This document shows, piece after piece, positions 44,596 to 54,667 of a stretch of 64,000 nt of DNA. A program made the position numbers and the translations under genes. Numbering within the stretch: the stretch's first letter is position 1; each line of letters starts with the position of its first letter. Below the pieces are notes generated by a model. That model saw only the letters and a list, made by a program, of their open reading frames with translations, had not been told where the DNA came from and did no database searches. Where the stretch lies: positions 62,001-126,000 of the forward strand of contig NZ_JAATOP010000004.1 in NCBI RefSeq assembly GCF_011806565.1, in the 5' to 3' direction. Origin of the DNA: Marivivens donghaensis (GTDB taxonomy: Bacteria; Pseudomonadota; Alphaproteobacteria; Rhodobacterales; Rhodobacteraceae).

Positions 44596-45605
44596 GGTTT
44601 GCCACCTATAACGTCGAGTGGTTCAACAACCTCTTCGACAATGCTGGCAACATGCTGGACGACGACCGCTGGTCGGGTCGCTACAACGTCAAACGGAACC
44701 GCCAGCTTGCCGCTATTGCCAGTGTTTTCAAGGCAATGGACGCCGATGCAATCATGCTGATCGAAGCGCCGGACGAGAACCGCCGCCGCTCCACCGTTCG
44801 TGCGCTCGAGGGCTTCGCCGCGCACTACGGACTGCGCACGAGCAAGGCTCTCCTCGGGTTCGAGAACGACACGCAGCAGGAAATCGCGCTGCTCTACGAT
44901 CCCGCCGCGATCACGGTTACCCACGATCCGCAGGGCGAACTGGATGATCCCAAAGCACCGCGTTTTGACGGGGCGTTCAGCTTCGACCTCGATACCGACG
45001 CGCATCCCGAACTGGTCACTTGGTCCAAACCGCCCTTGGAAATCGCGGCGACGGTGCCTTCGGGCCGGAAGCTCCGGTTGATCGGCGTTCACGCCAAATC
45101 GAAAGCCCCGCACGGTGCGCGGAACGAGGCCGAGGCCATACGCATCGCGATCGAGAACCGCCGAAAGCAGCTTGCCCAGTGCGTCTGGCTCCGCCGCCGC
45201 GTCGATCAAGTACTGGCGGCAGGCGACGACCTCATTGTCATGGGCGATTTCAACGACGGTCCGGGGCTGGACGAGTACGAAAAACTCTTCGGCCATTCAG
45301 GGATCGAGGTCGTTCTGGGCGAGGGCGATAGCATTCCGCTCTACGATCCTCACGCCAAAATGGCGCTGAGCAGGCGGGTAGGGGCGCTGCCCTCCACCTC
45401 GCGGTTCAAGATCGGGCCGGACGGCACCTACCTACAGGCGCTGCTCGACTATATCATGATTTCGCCCGAACTGACCAAAGCAATCCCGCGCTGGCGCATC
45501 TGGCACCCGTTCGACAACCCTGCCTGTTTCGACGATCCCGAACTGCGCGAGGCGCTGATTGACGCCTCCGACCATTTCCCCGTGACCATCGATCTCGATT
45601 TGTGA
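44592..45605 (+). CDS. Endonuclease/exonuclease/phosphatase-family protein
   Basis: The 337-residue protein starts MRFATYNVEWFNNLF, the first EEP motif with the metal-binding Asn and Glu, and contains IGVHAKSKAP, DDLIVMGDFNDGPG and, near the end, ALIDASDHFPVTI with the catalytic Asp-His. The superfamily includes nucleases, sphingomyelinases and phosphatases, and the substrate is unclear. No signal peptide is visible. It is translationally coupled to the TerB/DnaJ gene. Confidence 0.88.
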   Translation: MRFATYNVEWFNNLFDNAGNMLDDDRWSGRYNVKRNRQLAAIASVFKAMDADAIMLIEAPDENRRRSTVRALEGFAAHYGLRTSKALLGFENDTQQEIALLYDPAAITVTHDPQGELDDPKAPRFDGAFSFDLDTDAHPELVTWSKPPLEIAATVPSGRKLRLIGVHAKSKAPHGARNEAEAIRIAIENRRKQLAQCVWLRRRVDQVLAAGDDLIVMGDFNDGPGLDEYEKLFGHSGIEVVLGEGDSIPLYDPHAKMALSRRVGALPSTSRFKIGPDGTYLQALLDYIMISPELTKAIPRWRIWHPFDNPACFDDPELREALIDASDHFPVTIDLDL

Positions 45606-45641
45606 TTTGGCGCCGCGGATCGGTACCCTATATCGCAGGTT

Positions 45642-46007
45642 ATGAAACGCTTTATCGCCATACTCGCCACGACCGCCGTCCTTGCCGTTCCGGCCCACGC
45701 CGCCGATGACGAGGAGATGTCCGACGGCCTCAGTCTCATCGACCAGGGTGCGCGTCTGTTCTTTCGCGGACTGATGAACGAAATGGAGCCCGCGATCAGC
45801 GATCTACAGGCGCTGGGCGACGAATTCGGACCCAAAATGGCCGAACTGGTCAACGAAATGGGGCCGGCGCTTTCGGAAATGCTCGACCGGATCGACGACA
45901 TCCGTAACTACGAAGCGCCCGAAGTGCTGCCGAACGGCGACATCATCATCCGCCGCCGCCCCGACGCGACCCCGTGGGAGCCGCGTGAGGACGATATCGA
46001 GCTTTAA
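45642..46007 (+). CDS. Small exported acidic protein of unknown function
   Basis: The 121-residue product has a signal peptide (MKRFIAILATTAVLAVPAHA) and an acidic helical mature part (GLMNEMEPAISDLQALGDEFGPKMAELVN) that looks amphipathic, then a Pro/Arg-rich tail (IIRRRPDATPWEPRE). Homologues seem limited to Rhodobacterales as far as I recall. Its stop is shared with ppx on the other strand (TTAA). It follows the EEP gene by 36 nt and could be cotranscribed. Confidence 0.75.
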   Translation: MKRFIAILATTAVLAVPAHAADDEEMSDGLSLIDQGARLFFRGLMNEMEPAISDLQALGDEFGPKMAELVNEMGPALSEMLDRIDDIRNYEAPEVLPNGDIIIRRRPDATPWEPREDDIEL

Positions 46008-47554
46008 GCCTTCTGGAATTTGACGCTGACGTTGGCCGCGTCCATCGCTTTGCCGAGGCTCTTGAGCCGCGATTGCGGGACCTCGCCCCACATGCTTTCG
46101 GCTTCTTTCGACAGCACCAGTTCAAGGTCGCGCTTTTTCGGGCGCCACTTCAGCTCGCCAACCTGCTCGTCGCCGTGCAGCCAAAGCATCGCGCCCAGAC
46201 GCAGCGCACGGCCAAGGATCTTGGCCTCGCGGATCTGGTCTTCGTCCAGCAGCTTCATCATCGGTTCGAGCCGCGATCCCTGGATTTTGCCCGCGTAACG
46301 GTGGAACAGCGCGAGGCCGAGGTACACGCGGTCCTCGTGCTTGAGCCCGCCGAGGTTCGCGCGGGTCGCGTTATCGAACGCCACCTCATCGCGGTAATCG
46401 GGGTGGGCGCGCCATGACACGTCATGCAGCAGCGTCGCAGCCTTGATGATCCGCTGTTTCTGCCAGTTGGCATTCGGGAACAGGGGCGTGACGAAATCAT
46501 AAAGGATCTTGCCGAAACCGGGCAGGCGAGCGTCTTTGGCCTCCACAAAACGGCTTGCTTCGATGAGCGGGTCACGTTCGCGCAGTTCCGCGGGCATCTG
46601 TTCGTAGAGCATCCCTTCGCGAATACCGTAGGCCGAAATGGTGATGTCCTTGGGTTTGAACACGCGCACCAGTTCCTTAAGAACCACGGTAGCGAAAGGC
46701 ACCAACGTCATACGGTCGTTCGAAATCCCGCAGCGGTCACGCAGATCGTCGAGATTGGCCGAGTTGATGTAATCCGTCGTCGTGGAAATGCTGCGCGAGG
46801 TCATGCGGTATTCGTGCATGACCAGTAGGGGATAGCCCCGCCGTTCCATATCCACGCGGCCGATCGCACGCCACGAACCGCCCACAAGGAACAGGCGCAT
46901 CCCCGTCTGGTTGTCCATCTTGTCGTGCAGGTCAGCGATGACCTCTTTGACGTAGGCTTTGAGGTCTTTCTTATTCGTGAAGTTGTTCAGCTTCAGCGGA
47001 CCGAGCGGCGAGGTCACGCGCTTGCCCACCTCACCGTCGCGCAGGTTCGCAAGCTCCATCGAGGAGCCGCCGATATCACACACGAGGCCGTAAGACCCCG
47101 GCCAGCCGAGCAAAACGCCCTGCGCCGACAGGCGGGCTTCTTCTTCGCCGTCGATGACGTGCAGCTTCACGCCGGTTTTCTCCAGCACCTCGCGGCAGAA
47201 CTCGGGGCCATCTTCGGCTTCGCGGACGGCAGCGGTCGCCACGGTGGCGAGCGGCGATACGCCCATATTCTTGGCCAGTGCCGCGAAACGGGCGATTGCC
47301 TCGACCGCGCGCTTGCGGCCTTCGGGGTTCAAGCGACCCGATTCCTTGAGGCCCGAGCCGAGGCCGGCCATGACTTTTTCGTTGTGAAAATACGCAGGGC
47401 TCCGCGCCGCGCCGTCAAAGACGACCATACGCACAGAGTTCGAACCAACGTCCAGAACGCCAACTTTTGCGAGGCTGTCGCGAACTTCGGGGTCATCGAA
47501 CAGCGGTCTGCCAAACGGTCCCCACTCCTCGTCGGCATTGGCGGTATCTGTCAT
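46004..47554 (-). CDS. ppx: Exopolyphosphatase (Ppx/GppA family)
   Basis: The 516-residue enzyme releases phosphate from polyphosphate ends or pppGpp. The actin-like ATPase fold motifs are VLDVGSNSVRMVVFDG at the start and LVCDIGGSSMELANL, with GGSWRAIGRVDM; the C-terminal third resembles the HD-type domain (LLHDVSWRAHPDYRDE). It is the last gene of the perM-hda-ppk-ppx set. Ppk and Ppx together set the cellular polyphosphate pool. Confidence 0.95.
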   Translation of the reverse strand: MTDTANADEEWGPFGRPLFDDPEVRDSLAKVGVLDVGSNSVRMVVFDGAARSPAYFHNEKVMAGLGSGLKESGRLNPEGRKRAVEAIARFAALAKNMGVSPLATVATAAVREAEDGPEFCREVLEKTGVKLHVIDGEEEARLSAQGVLLGWPGSYGLVCDIGGSSMELANLRDGEVGKRVTSPLGPLKLNNFTNKKDLKAYVKEVIADLHDKMDNQTGMRLFLVGGSWRAIGRVDMERRGYPLLVMHEYRMTSRSISTTTDYINSANLDDLRDRCGISNDRMTLVPFATVVLKELVRVFKPKDITISAYGIREGMLYEQMPAELRERDPLIEASRFVEAKDARLPGFGKILYDFVTPLFPNANWQKQRIIKAATLLHDVSWRAHPDYRDEVAFDNATRANLGGLKHEDRVYLGLALFHRYAGKIQGSRLEPMMKLLDEDQIREAKILGRALRLGAMLWLHGDEQVGELKWRPKKRDLELVLSKEAESMWGEVPQSRLKSLGKAMDAANVSVKFQKA

Positions 47555-47665
47555 ACAGGCCCTCTAAAGTCGGTCATTCCAGAAGGAAGAACGGCAGTAA
47601 ACCGTTCTCCCCTGACAATCCTTACACTATCGGAATTGTGTCGGACTACCCTTTAGGTCAAGGGG

Positions 47666-49834
47666 TTAGTCCTGAGTGTGGGCTAATTGCGGCACGTCCT
47701 TCGCGCCAGCAGAGCCGCGACCGGACAGCGACGGGTTCTCCATGAAGAACCTGTGGCAGTTGAACGCGAATTCGCCTTCGGGCACTTCGGCGCGGGTGAA
47801 TTTCCCGTCCGGCCCCATGACCCAGCTTTGCGCGGTGTCGGCCATGTTGGCGGCCATGATCTGGCTGACGATCTGCGCTTTGACGGTCGGGTTCTTGATC
47901 TCCACCAGTGTTTCCACGCGGCGGTTGAGGTTCCGGCCCATCCAGTCGGCTGAGGAAATAAACACAGCGCAGTTCTTCGACGGCAGGCCGCTGCCGTTGC
48001 CGAAGCAGACGATGCGGCTGTGTTCGAGGAACCGTCCCACGATGGATTTGACGCGGATGTTCTCCGACAGTCCCTTGATCCCCGGACGCACACCGCAAAT
48101 ACCGCGCACGACGAGGCTGATCTTCACGCCCGCTTGCGAGGCTTCGTACAGTGCGTTGATGACGTCCTCTTCGATGAGGCTGTTCATCTTCGCCCAGATC
48201 GCCGCAGGCTTGCCCGCCTTCGCGAATTCGATCTCTCGCGCGATGTTGTCGAGCAGGCTCTGCTTCAAACCGATCGGCGAAATCGCGAGGTTTTCAAGGC
48301 CGACAGGCTGCACGTAACCCGACAGGTAGTTGAATACCTTCGTCGCGTCGCGGCCTAGTTGGGCATCGCAGGTAAAGAACGAAAGGTCGGTGTAAATCTT
48401 CGCGGTGATCGGGTGGTAGTTGCCCGTGCCGTAGTGCGTGTAGGTGACGAGCTGGTCACCCTCGCGGCGCACCACGGTGCTGATCTTGCAGTGGGTTTTG
48501 TACTGGGTGAAGCCGTAAACCACATGCGCGCCCGCGCGTTCCAGACGGCGCGACTGGCGGATGTTGGCGGCCTCGTCAAAGCGGGCTTTGAGTTCTACCA
48601 GCGCGGTCACCGACTTGCCGTCTTCCGCCGCCTCACACAGCGCCTCCACAATGGGGGAGCGCTTGGATGTCCGGTAGAGCGTCTGTTTGATCGCGACCAC
48701 ATCGGGGTCCGCCGCTGCCTGCTTGAGGAAGCGGACCACCATATCAAAAGTCTCGTAGGGGTGGTGCAGCAGCATGTCCTTCTGGCGGATCGCTGCGAAC
48801 ATATCGTCGTTGTGGTCCTTCACGCGCTCGGGGATGCGGGGCGTGTACGGCGGCCATAGCAGATCGGGGCGGCTGTCGAGCACCAGCTCTTTGAGGTCGG
48901 CCTTACCGATGAGGCCATCGACCTCGACGACCTCGTTATGGCTGACCATGAGTTCTTCCATGATCATGTCGCGCAGACCCTTCGGCGCACCCGCCGAAAG
49001 CTGGAGGCGCACAACCTCACCGCGGCGGCGACGCTTCAGCGCCACCTCGAATTCGCGCACGAGGTCTTCGGCTTCTTCCTCGACTTCAAGGTCGCTGTCA
49101 CGCAGGACGCGCAGCGCACAGTCGCCTTGGATTTTGTAGCCGGGGAAGAGCTGCGTGATCTGGAGGAGCAGCAACTCCTCCAGCGGAAGGAACCGTTCGG
49201 AGTCGTTGCCGGGCAGGCGGATGAAACGCGGGATCTGGTTCGGAACGGGGAGCAGCGCACGCAAGCGGCGTTTGTCGGCAGTGCGTTCAAGCTCCAGCGC
49301 CAGCGCGAAACCGGTGTTCGGAATGAACGGGAAGGGGTGCGCGGGGTCGACGGCCATGGGCGACAGGATCGGAAACACCTGATTGAGGAACACGTCCTCA
49401 AGGAACTTCTGGTCCTCTTTCTTGGTCTCATCGCGGGTGAGGATGTGTATGCCTTCCTCGGCCAGTTCATCCTTGATCTGGTTGAGGCTCAGCTGCTGGC
49501 GGCCCATCAGGCTACGCGCATCGAGGTCGATCAGCGAAAGCTGCTCTGCGGGCGTGAGGCCATCCATCGACGGGGTCGTGTTGCCGACCATCGCCAGCTC
49601 GCGCAGACCCGCCACGCGGACGGTGTAGAATTCATCGAGGTTGGTTGCCGAAATCGATAGGAACCGCAGGCGCTCCAGCAGCGGCACCTTGGGGTTCTCG
49701 GCTTCTTCCAGAACGCGCCAGTTGAAGGCCAGCCACGAAAGCTCGCGGTTGAAATAACGCGAAGGCCCTTCGAGATCGACGGAGGACTCGATGGCTTCGG
49801 GGAAAGGAGAATTCAGGAAATCGGCAAGGGTCAT
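47666..49834 (-). CDS. ppk: Polyphosphate kinase 1
   Basis: Ppk1 polymerises the terminal phosphate of ATP into polyphosphate. The 722-residue protein has the N-domain RYFNRELSWLAFNWRVLEEAENP and the PLD-like catalytic domains with LLHHPYETFDMVVRFLKQAAADPDVVAIKQTLYRT, YKTHCKIS (the autophosphorylated His) and HYGTGNYHPITAKIYTD, and closing RRVETLVEI. It lies between hda and ppx, with 42 nt to hda. Confidence 0.97.
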   Translation of the reverse strand: MTLADFLNSPFPEAIESSVDLEGPSRYFNRELSWLAFNWRVLEEAENPKVPLLERLRFLSISATNLDEFYTVRVAGLRELAMVGNTTPSMDGLTPAEQLSLIDLDARSLMGRQQLSLNQIKDELAEEGIHILTRDETKKEDQKFLEDVFLNQVFPILSPMAVDPAHPFPFIPNTGFALALELERTADKRRLRALLPVPNQIPRFIRLPGNDSERFLPLEELLLLQITQLFPGYKIQGDCALRVLRDSDLEVEEEAEDLVREFEVALKRRRRGEVVRLQLSAGAPKGLRDMIMEELMVSHNEVVEVDGLIGKADLKELVLDSRPDLLWPPYTPRIPERVKDHNDDMFAAIRQKDMLLHHPYETFDMVVRFLKQAAADPDVVAIKQTLYRTSKRSPIVEALCEAAEDGKSVTALVELKARFDEAANIRQSRRLERAGAHVVYGFTQYKTHCKISTVVRREGDQLVTYTHYGTGNYHPITAKIYTDLSFFTCDAQLGRDATKVFNYLSGYVQPVGLENLAISPIGLKQSLLDNIAREIEFAKAGKPAAIWAKMNSLIEEDVINALYEASQAGVKISLVVRGICGVRPGIKGLSENIRVKSIVGRFLEHSRIVCFGNGSGLPSKNCAVFISSADWMGRNLNRRVETLVEIKNPTVKAQIVSQIMAANMADTAQSWVMGPDGKFTRAEVPEGEFAFNCHRFFMENPSLSGRGSAGAKDVPQLAHTQD

Positions 49835-49876
49835 GTGCTGCTTCTGCTGTATGAATGCAACGTAATCATGACATTA

Positions 49877-50545
49877 TCACTCGCTATCGTCCTTGATGTC
49901 CAGCAAGCGGCGGGCCAGCGGGATGTTCAGCCGCGCCCCGTTATAAAGCGCCTCCGAATCCATCCTGTTGACGATGTCCGAGGCCGCCGCAAACGACCGT
50001 TCGATATGTGACGCGATATAGGTGATCACGTGGGGTTTGGGCATGAGCTGGCGGTCGGCGAACTGCTTCATCAGGACCGCCGCGAGAAGACGATCATCGG
50101 GATCGTCGATCTGCACGGTCGAAGTCGCCTGCATACGGCTCGCCAGATCGGGCAGGTCGATCGGCCAGCGACCGGGGGCCAGCGATGATGTCAGCAGAAG
50201 CGGCAGACGGCGCTGTTTCATGTGGTTGTGGATGTGGAACAGCGCCTCTTCGCCATCGGGCGTGATGCGTTCGGCGTCTTCGATCACTACAGGAAAATTC
50301 GGCAGCGGCATGTCGCTGTCCAGCGCATCGGCCGAGAAAACGAGCGCATCGCGCTGGTGCTGGAACACGCGGGCGAGGTGGCTTTTCCCGCTCCCCGGAG
50401 GGCCGATGATCGCAAGTTTGCTCTCGATCCAGCTTTCGGGGGCCATGATCATCACGTACGCCTTCGCATTGGCCACGGAGACGAAAAAGTCATCCGGCCC
50501 CAGCGAGACGTTGGCGGGTAGATCAAAGGCGAGTTGCTGCTTCAT
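49877..50545 (-). CDS. hda: DnaA regulatory inactivator Hda-like AAA+ protein
   Basis: The 222-residue protein has Walker A GPPGSGKSH, a degenerate Walker B in VVIEDAERI and the C-terminal DnaA-like helices (RSFAAASDIVNRMDSEAL), consistent with HdaA, which stimulates ATP hydrolysis by DnaA together with the beta clamp. A short N-terminal clamp-binding motif is suggested by MKQQLAFDLP (QLAFDL). It begins 2 nt after the stop of perM and precedes ppk. The frame runs further upstream into perM, but that part is not coding. Confidence 0.93.
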   Translation of the reverse strand: MKQQLAFDLPANVSLGPDDFFVSVANAKAYVMIMAPESWIESKLAIIGPPGSGKSHLARVFQHQRDALVFSADALDSDMPLPNFPVVIEDAERITPDGEEALFHIHNHMKQRRLPLLLTSSLAPGRWPIDLPDLASRMQATSTVQIDDPDDRLLAAVLMKQFADRQLMPKPHVITYIASHIERSFAAASDIVNRMDSEALYNGARLNIPLARRLLDIKDDSE

Positions 50546-50547
50546 TC

Positions 50548-51663
50548 TTATTCTTGGTCGGTGTGACCTTTGTAGAGTCGGCCATCCTTGTAGCTCTCTA
50601 CCGCATGACGCGCGATGACGCCAATACATGCGGCCACAGGAACTGCGACCAACATACCCACAAATCCGAACATCGTGCCGAAGACCGACAGCGCAAAGAT
50701 CAGCCACACAGGGTGTAGGCCGACCGAGCTGCCCACCAGTTTGGGCGTCAGGAAATTCCCTTCGAGGAACTGACCGAGCGCGAAGATGCCTGCGACCATG
50801 CCGATGCGGAACCAGTCGGTGCCTTGGCGAACCATTTCGCCGTCGACCTCCAGCGGGCCCCAGAACTGGAACAGCGCAAGACCGATGGACAGGGCACCGC
50901 CAACCAGCGCGCCGACATACGGAATAAAGGTCAGCAGACCCGCAACGGCACCGGCGATCAGTCCGAACTGAAGTCCCACTGCCATCAGGCTCACCGCGTA
51001 GAAAATACCGAGGATCAGGCACACCAGACCCTGACCGCGAATGAACGACGCCAGCGTGCGGTCGATGTCGCGTGCGATCTGGCGGATGCGGGACACGTGA
51101 TCGCGGGGCAGTAGCTCGTCCACCTTCGCGGTCATGTTGTCCCAATCATAAAGCAGATAGACAGCCACGACCGGCACGACGACTAGCAGGACCATCACGT
51201 TGATCAGGCTCATCGCGGAGGTCAGGATCGTGTTCAGCAGATCGCCGCCCTTCGCCTGCACGACATCGGCGGCGCGGCGCAGTTGGTCGGCGACGTTGAT
51301 GTTGTTTTCGGCGAGGATCGGCACATTCCGCGCCAGCCATTCATCGAGGCGCGCAACGGCCTCTGGCGTCTTTTCGACCGAGTTGCCGATAAAGGTGAAC
51401 AGCGATCCCGTTTGCTGCACCAGCACCGGAATAATCAGAAGCACCAGCAGCACGAAGATCACCGTCGCGACGATGGCGATCACCGCCACGGACATCGCGC
51501 GGCTCAGGCCCAGACGCTCCAGCCTGTCCGCCAGCGGGTCCAGCACATAGGCAATCGCGCCGCCCAGAACGAACGGCAGGATCACGTTACCGAGGAAGTA
51601 GAGCGCAAGCACAAGCACGAGCGCCGCGATCCCCCAGTATTTCATCTGTTCTTTGACCGTCAT
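50548..51663 (-). CDS. AI-2E-family (PerM) membrane protein
   Basis: The 371-residue protein has seven to eight membrane helices and the family pattern: VILPFVLGGAIAYVLDPLADRLERLG, then AAVYLLYDW-type LLYDWDNM and FLTFIPYVGALVG, and EGNFLTPKLVGSSVGLHP. The family includes YdgG/TqsA (AI-2 export) and PerM; the substrate is uncertain. The start at 51663 matches other members, and the frame open to 51816 is not used. It heads the hda-ppk-ppx group. Confidence 0.9.
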   Translation of the reverse strand: MTVKEQMKYWGIAALVLVLALYFLGNVILPFVLGGAIAYVLDPLADRLERLGLSRAMSVAVIAIVATVIFVLLVLLIIPVLVQQTGSLFTFIGNSVEKTPEAVARLDEWLARNVPILAENNINVADQLRRAADVVQAKGGDLLNTILTSAMSLINVMVLLVVVPVVAVYLLYDWDNMTAKVDELLPRDHVSRIRQIARDIDRTLASFIRGQGLVCLILGIFYAVSLMAVGLQFGLIAGAVAGLLTFIPYVGALVGGALSIGLALFQFWGPLEVDGEMVRQGTDWFRIGMVAGIFALGQFLEGNFLTPKLVGSSVGLHPVWLIFALSVFGTMFGFVGMLVAVPVAACIGVIARHAVESYKDGRLYKGHTDQE

Positions 51664-51839
51664 GAGCGCCCGCCTTTCGTTACCCAGTAATTCCCCGTTC
51701 CGGCAGGTTTTTACAACCCTTTGCAACGGCTCGGCGACATTTGCGCGGGAATGCGAGGGCTTGCCGCAGGTTTCCATGCTTGCTTGCCCCTTCGCGCTTG
51801 CGTAAACCGCTTCCAAACTACTGTTTCAAAGGTCTGCCC

Positions 51840-53195
51840 ATGCGTCTGAGCCGCTATTTTCTGCCCGTGCTGAAGGAAAACCCTGCCGAAGCGCAAATCG
51901 TATCGCACCGCCTCATGCTGCGTGCCGGTATGATCAAGCAGCAGTCGGCAGGCATCTATTCGTGGCTGCCGCTCGGCTTCAAAGTGCTGCGCAAGATCGA
52001 AAACATCGTCCACGACGAACAGATCCGCGCCGGTCACATCCCGATGCAGATGCCGACACTGCAATCCGCCGACCTCTGGCGCGAGTCGGGCCGCTATGAC
52101 GCATACGGCCCCGAAATGCTGCGCATGAAGGACCGTCAGGACCGCGACATGCTCTTCTCGCCGACCGCCGAAGAGATGTTCACCGACGTGTTCCGCGCCA
52201 ACATCAGCAGCTACAAAGACCTGCCGCTGACCCTCTACCAGATCCAGTGGAAATTCCGCGACGAGATGCGCCCGCGCTTCGGCGTCATGCGTGGCCGCGA
52301 ATTCTACATGAAGGACGGCTATAACTTCGACCTCACCAAAGAGGACGCGCTGCACGCCTACAACCGTCACCTCGTCAGCTACCTGCGCACCTACGAGCGC
52401 ATGGGTCTGCAAGCGATCCCGATGCGCGCCGACTCCGGCCCGATCGGCGGCGATGACACCCACGAGTTCCTCGTTCTGGCGGAAACCGGCGAGTCGGAAG
52501 TGTTCTATGACGCGCAGATCACCGATCTGACCTTCGGCGACCGCGAAATCGACTACGATAACCGCGAACAGTGCCAAGCCGTTCTGGAAGAGTTCACCAG
52601 CCGCTACGCCCGCACCGACGAGACCCACGACGAAGCCATCTTCAACGAGGTTCCCGAGGAGCGCCGCCGCGTTGCCCGCGGTATCGAGGTCGGCCAGATC
52701 TTCTACTTCGGCACCAAGTATTCCGAAGCCATGGGCGCCACCGTCGCTGACGCCGAAGGCAACAAGGTTCCGGTCCACATGGGCTCGCACGGTATCGGCG
52801 TCTCGCGTCTTCTGGGTGCGATTATCGAAGCCAGCCACGACGACAAGGGCATCATCTGGCCCGAAGGCGTCACCCCGTTCCACGTCGGTATCGTCAACCT
52901 CAAGCAGGGCGACGATGAGGCGGATGCCGCTTGCGAGAGCCTTTACAAAGAGCTGACCGCAGCCGGTCTCGACCCGCTCTATGACGACCGCAACGAACGC
53001 GCCGGCGGCAAGTTTGCGACCATGGACCTCATCGGTCTGCCGTGGCGCATCACCGTCGGCCCGCGCGGGCTCAAGAACGGTGTGGTCGAAGTCACGTCCC
53101 GCCGCACCGGCGAGAGCGAAGAGATGGCACCGGCAGATGCCGTCCAGCGCATCAAGGACATTTACGCCAAGCATCCGGACCCGAAAGGCGTCTGA
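51840..53195 (+). CDS. proS: Prolyl-tRNA synthetase, short alphaproteobacterial type
   Basis: The 451-residue enzyme charges tRNA-Pro. Class II motifs include the start [20 protein letters not shown], motif 2 [22 protein letters not shown] and motif 3 [13 protein letters not shown], then the anticodon-binding domain. The short form without the large editing insertion is typical of Alphaproteobacteria. The frame opens upstream at 51741, but 51840 fits the family. A terminator and repeat copy D follow. Confidence 0.96.
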   Translation: MRLSRYFLPVLKENPAEAQIVSHRLMLRAGMIKQQSAGIYSWLPLGFKVLRKIENIVHDEQIRAGHIPMQMPTLQSADLWRESGRYDAYGPEMLRMKDRQDRDMLFSPTAEEMFTDVFRANISSYKDLPLTLYQIQWKFRDEMRPRFGVMRGREFYMKDGYNFDLTKEDALHAYNRHLVSYLRTYERMGLQAIPMRADSGPIGGDDTHEFLVLAETGESEVFYDAQITDLTFGDREIDYDNREQCQAVLEEFTSRYARTDETHDEAIFNEVPEERRRVARGIEVGQIFYFGTKYSEAMGATVADAEGNKVPVHMGSHGIGVSRLLGAIIEASHDDKGIIWPEGVTPFHVGIVNLKQGDDEADAACESLYKELTAAGLDPLYDDRNERAGGKFATMDLIGLPWRITVGPRGLKNGVVEVTSRRTGESEEMAPADAVQRIKDIYAKHPDPKGV

Positions 53196-53203
53196 TTTAC
53201 GAG

Positions 53204-53228
53204 CGCCGCCCCTCGGGGCGGCGTTTTT
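53204..53228 (+). terminator. Rho-independent terminator after proS
   Basis: The stem CGCCGCCCC-tc-GGGGCGGCG is followed by TTTTTC, starting 8 nt after the proS stop. Confidence 0.9.
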
Positions 53229-53230
53229 CA

Positions 53231-53309
53231 TGGGGCGCTGCCCCCTCTGGCCCTGACGGGCCATTCACCCCCCGGGATATTTGCGGCACAAAGGCAGGGG
53301 CGGCGGCGC
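53231..53309 (+). repeat. Intergenic repeat, copy D (type 2 tail)
   Basis: This copy has GGGGC-gct-GCCCC, the hairpin TGGCCC-tgac-GGGCCA, the core CCCCGGGATATTT and the GGCACAAAGGCAG tail. The second hairpin keeps the six-pair stem of copy B with one extra loop base. It directly follows the proS terminator and ends about 50 nt before the lolC start. Confidence 0.8.
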
Positions 53310-53362
53310 TTGACCTGCCTGTGCTTGCCTCTAAGTTGCCAGCGATACCCGAAGGAGGCTTT

Positions 53363-54667
53363 ATGGCCGGACAGTCGCGGGCGCGCACCACGCCGCCGTT
53401 TTCCCGTTTTGAATGGCTGATCGCCTGGCGCTACATCCGCGCTCGCCGTGCCGAGGGCGGGGTGAGTGTGATGACATGGATTTCGCTGGTAGGCATCGCG
53501 CTAGCCGTGTTCGCGCTGGTCACCACGCTGTCGATCCGTTCGGGCTTCCGCACCGATTTCGTGAACACGATACTTGGGGCCAATGCCCATGTGACGGTGT
53601 ATCAGGCCGGCACCGTGGACGAGGCGGGCAATGTGAGCCGCGTGATCGAAGGCGGCGGCGAGGATATGGCTGCCGCGATCCGCGAGGTGGACGGTGTCAC
53701 CCGTGCAGCCCCCATCGTCAAAGGGCAGGTCATGGCGAACTTCCGTCAGGCCAACGCGGGCGTCGAGGTGTTCGGCATTTCCGAGGCCGATCTAAACTCT
53801 ATCCCGCTCATTGCTAATCCCGAAGAAGCCTTTGGTGATATTGCCGATTTCGAGCAGGGCATTGCCATCGGTTCGGGCGTGGCGAGAGAGTTGGGGCTGG
53901 CGATTGGCGACAAGATCAAGCTGATCTCTCCAAACGGGACCCGCACCGCGTTCGGCACCAGCCCGCGTGTGTCGACCTATGATGTGGTCTACGTCTTTAC
54001 AGCTGGCCGCTGGGATATCGACCGGACGCGGGTTTACCTGCCGCTTGAGGCCGCACAGCTGTTCTTTAACAAGGACGGCGTCGTGGACGAGATCGAGGTC
54101 ATGGTCGAAGACCCAGACAATGTGGACGAGCTGCTTGGCCCGATCACGCAGGCGGCAGGGGATCGGTCGCTCGTATGGACGTGGAAGGATAGCTCCGGCG
54201 CTTATCTGCGGGCGCTGACGGTCGAGGACAATGTGATGTTCGTGCTCCTGTCGATCCTCGTTCTGATCGCCTCGCTCAACATCATCTCCGGCCTCATCAT
54301 GCTGGTGAAAAACAAGGGCGGCGATATCGGCATTCTGCGGACGATGGGCCTCAGTGAAGGGTCGATCCTGCGCGTGTTCTTCATTTGCGGGGCAGGGATC
54401 GGCACTGTCGGCACGCTTGCGGGGGTGATCCTCGGGGTGCTGTTCACGGTCTACATCGACCCGATTTTCAGCCTTGTGAACTATGTCTCCGGTGGCGGGG
54501 TCTGGGATCCGTCGATCCGCGGGCTCTACCATCTGCCGGCCGAGCTGCGCATGTCGAACATCCTGTCGGCGATGCTGCTGTCGCTGGGTCTGTCGTGGAC
54601 CGTCACCATCGTGCCCGCCCGCCGCGCGGCCCGTATGAACCCTGTGGAGGCGCTGCGCTATGAATGA
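53363..54667 (+). CDS. lolC: Lipoprotein-releasing ABC transporter permease (LolC/E family)
   Basis: The 434-residue protein has one N-terminal membrane helix ([21 protein letters not shown]), a large periplasmic domain (about residues 60-265) and three C-terminal helices with the FtsX-like domain ([38 protein letters not shown]), typical of LolC/LolE. With LolD it extracts outer-membrane lipoproteins from the inner membrane. GAAGGAGGCTTT precedes the ATG at 53363. The upstream open frame is not used. It overlaps lolD by 8 nt. Confidence 0.93.
   Translation: MAGQSRARTTPPFSRFEWLIAWRYIRARRAEGGVSVMTWISLVGIALAVFALVTTLSIRSGFRTDFVNTILGANAHVTVYQAGTVDEAGNVSRVIEGGGEDMAAAIREVDGVTRAAPIVKGQVMANFRQANAGVEVFGISEADLNSIPLIANPEEAFGDIADFEQGIAIGSGVARELGLAIGDKIKLISPNGTRTAFGTSPRVSTYDVVYVFTAGRWDIDRTRVYLPLEAAQLFFNKDGVVDEIEVMVEDPDNVDELLGPITQAAGDRSLVWTWKDSSGAYLRALTVEDNVMFVLLSILVLIASLNIISGLIMLVKNKGGDIGILRTMGLSEGSILRVFFICGAGIGTVGTLAGVILGVLFTVYIDPIFSLVNYVSGGGVWDPSIRGLYHLPAELRMSNILSAMLLSLGLSWTVTIVPARRAARMNPVEALRYE

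Noticed and set aside
50546-51145. N-terminal extension of the Hda frame into the AI-2E family gene
   Set aside because: It overlaps a membrane protein gene with clear helices in another frame; Hda family length is reached with the ATG at 50545.
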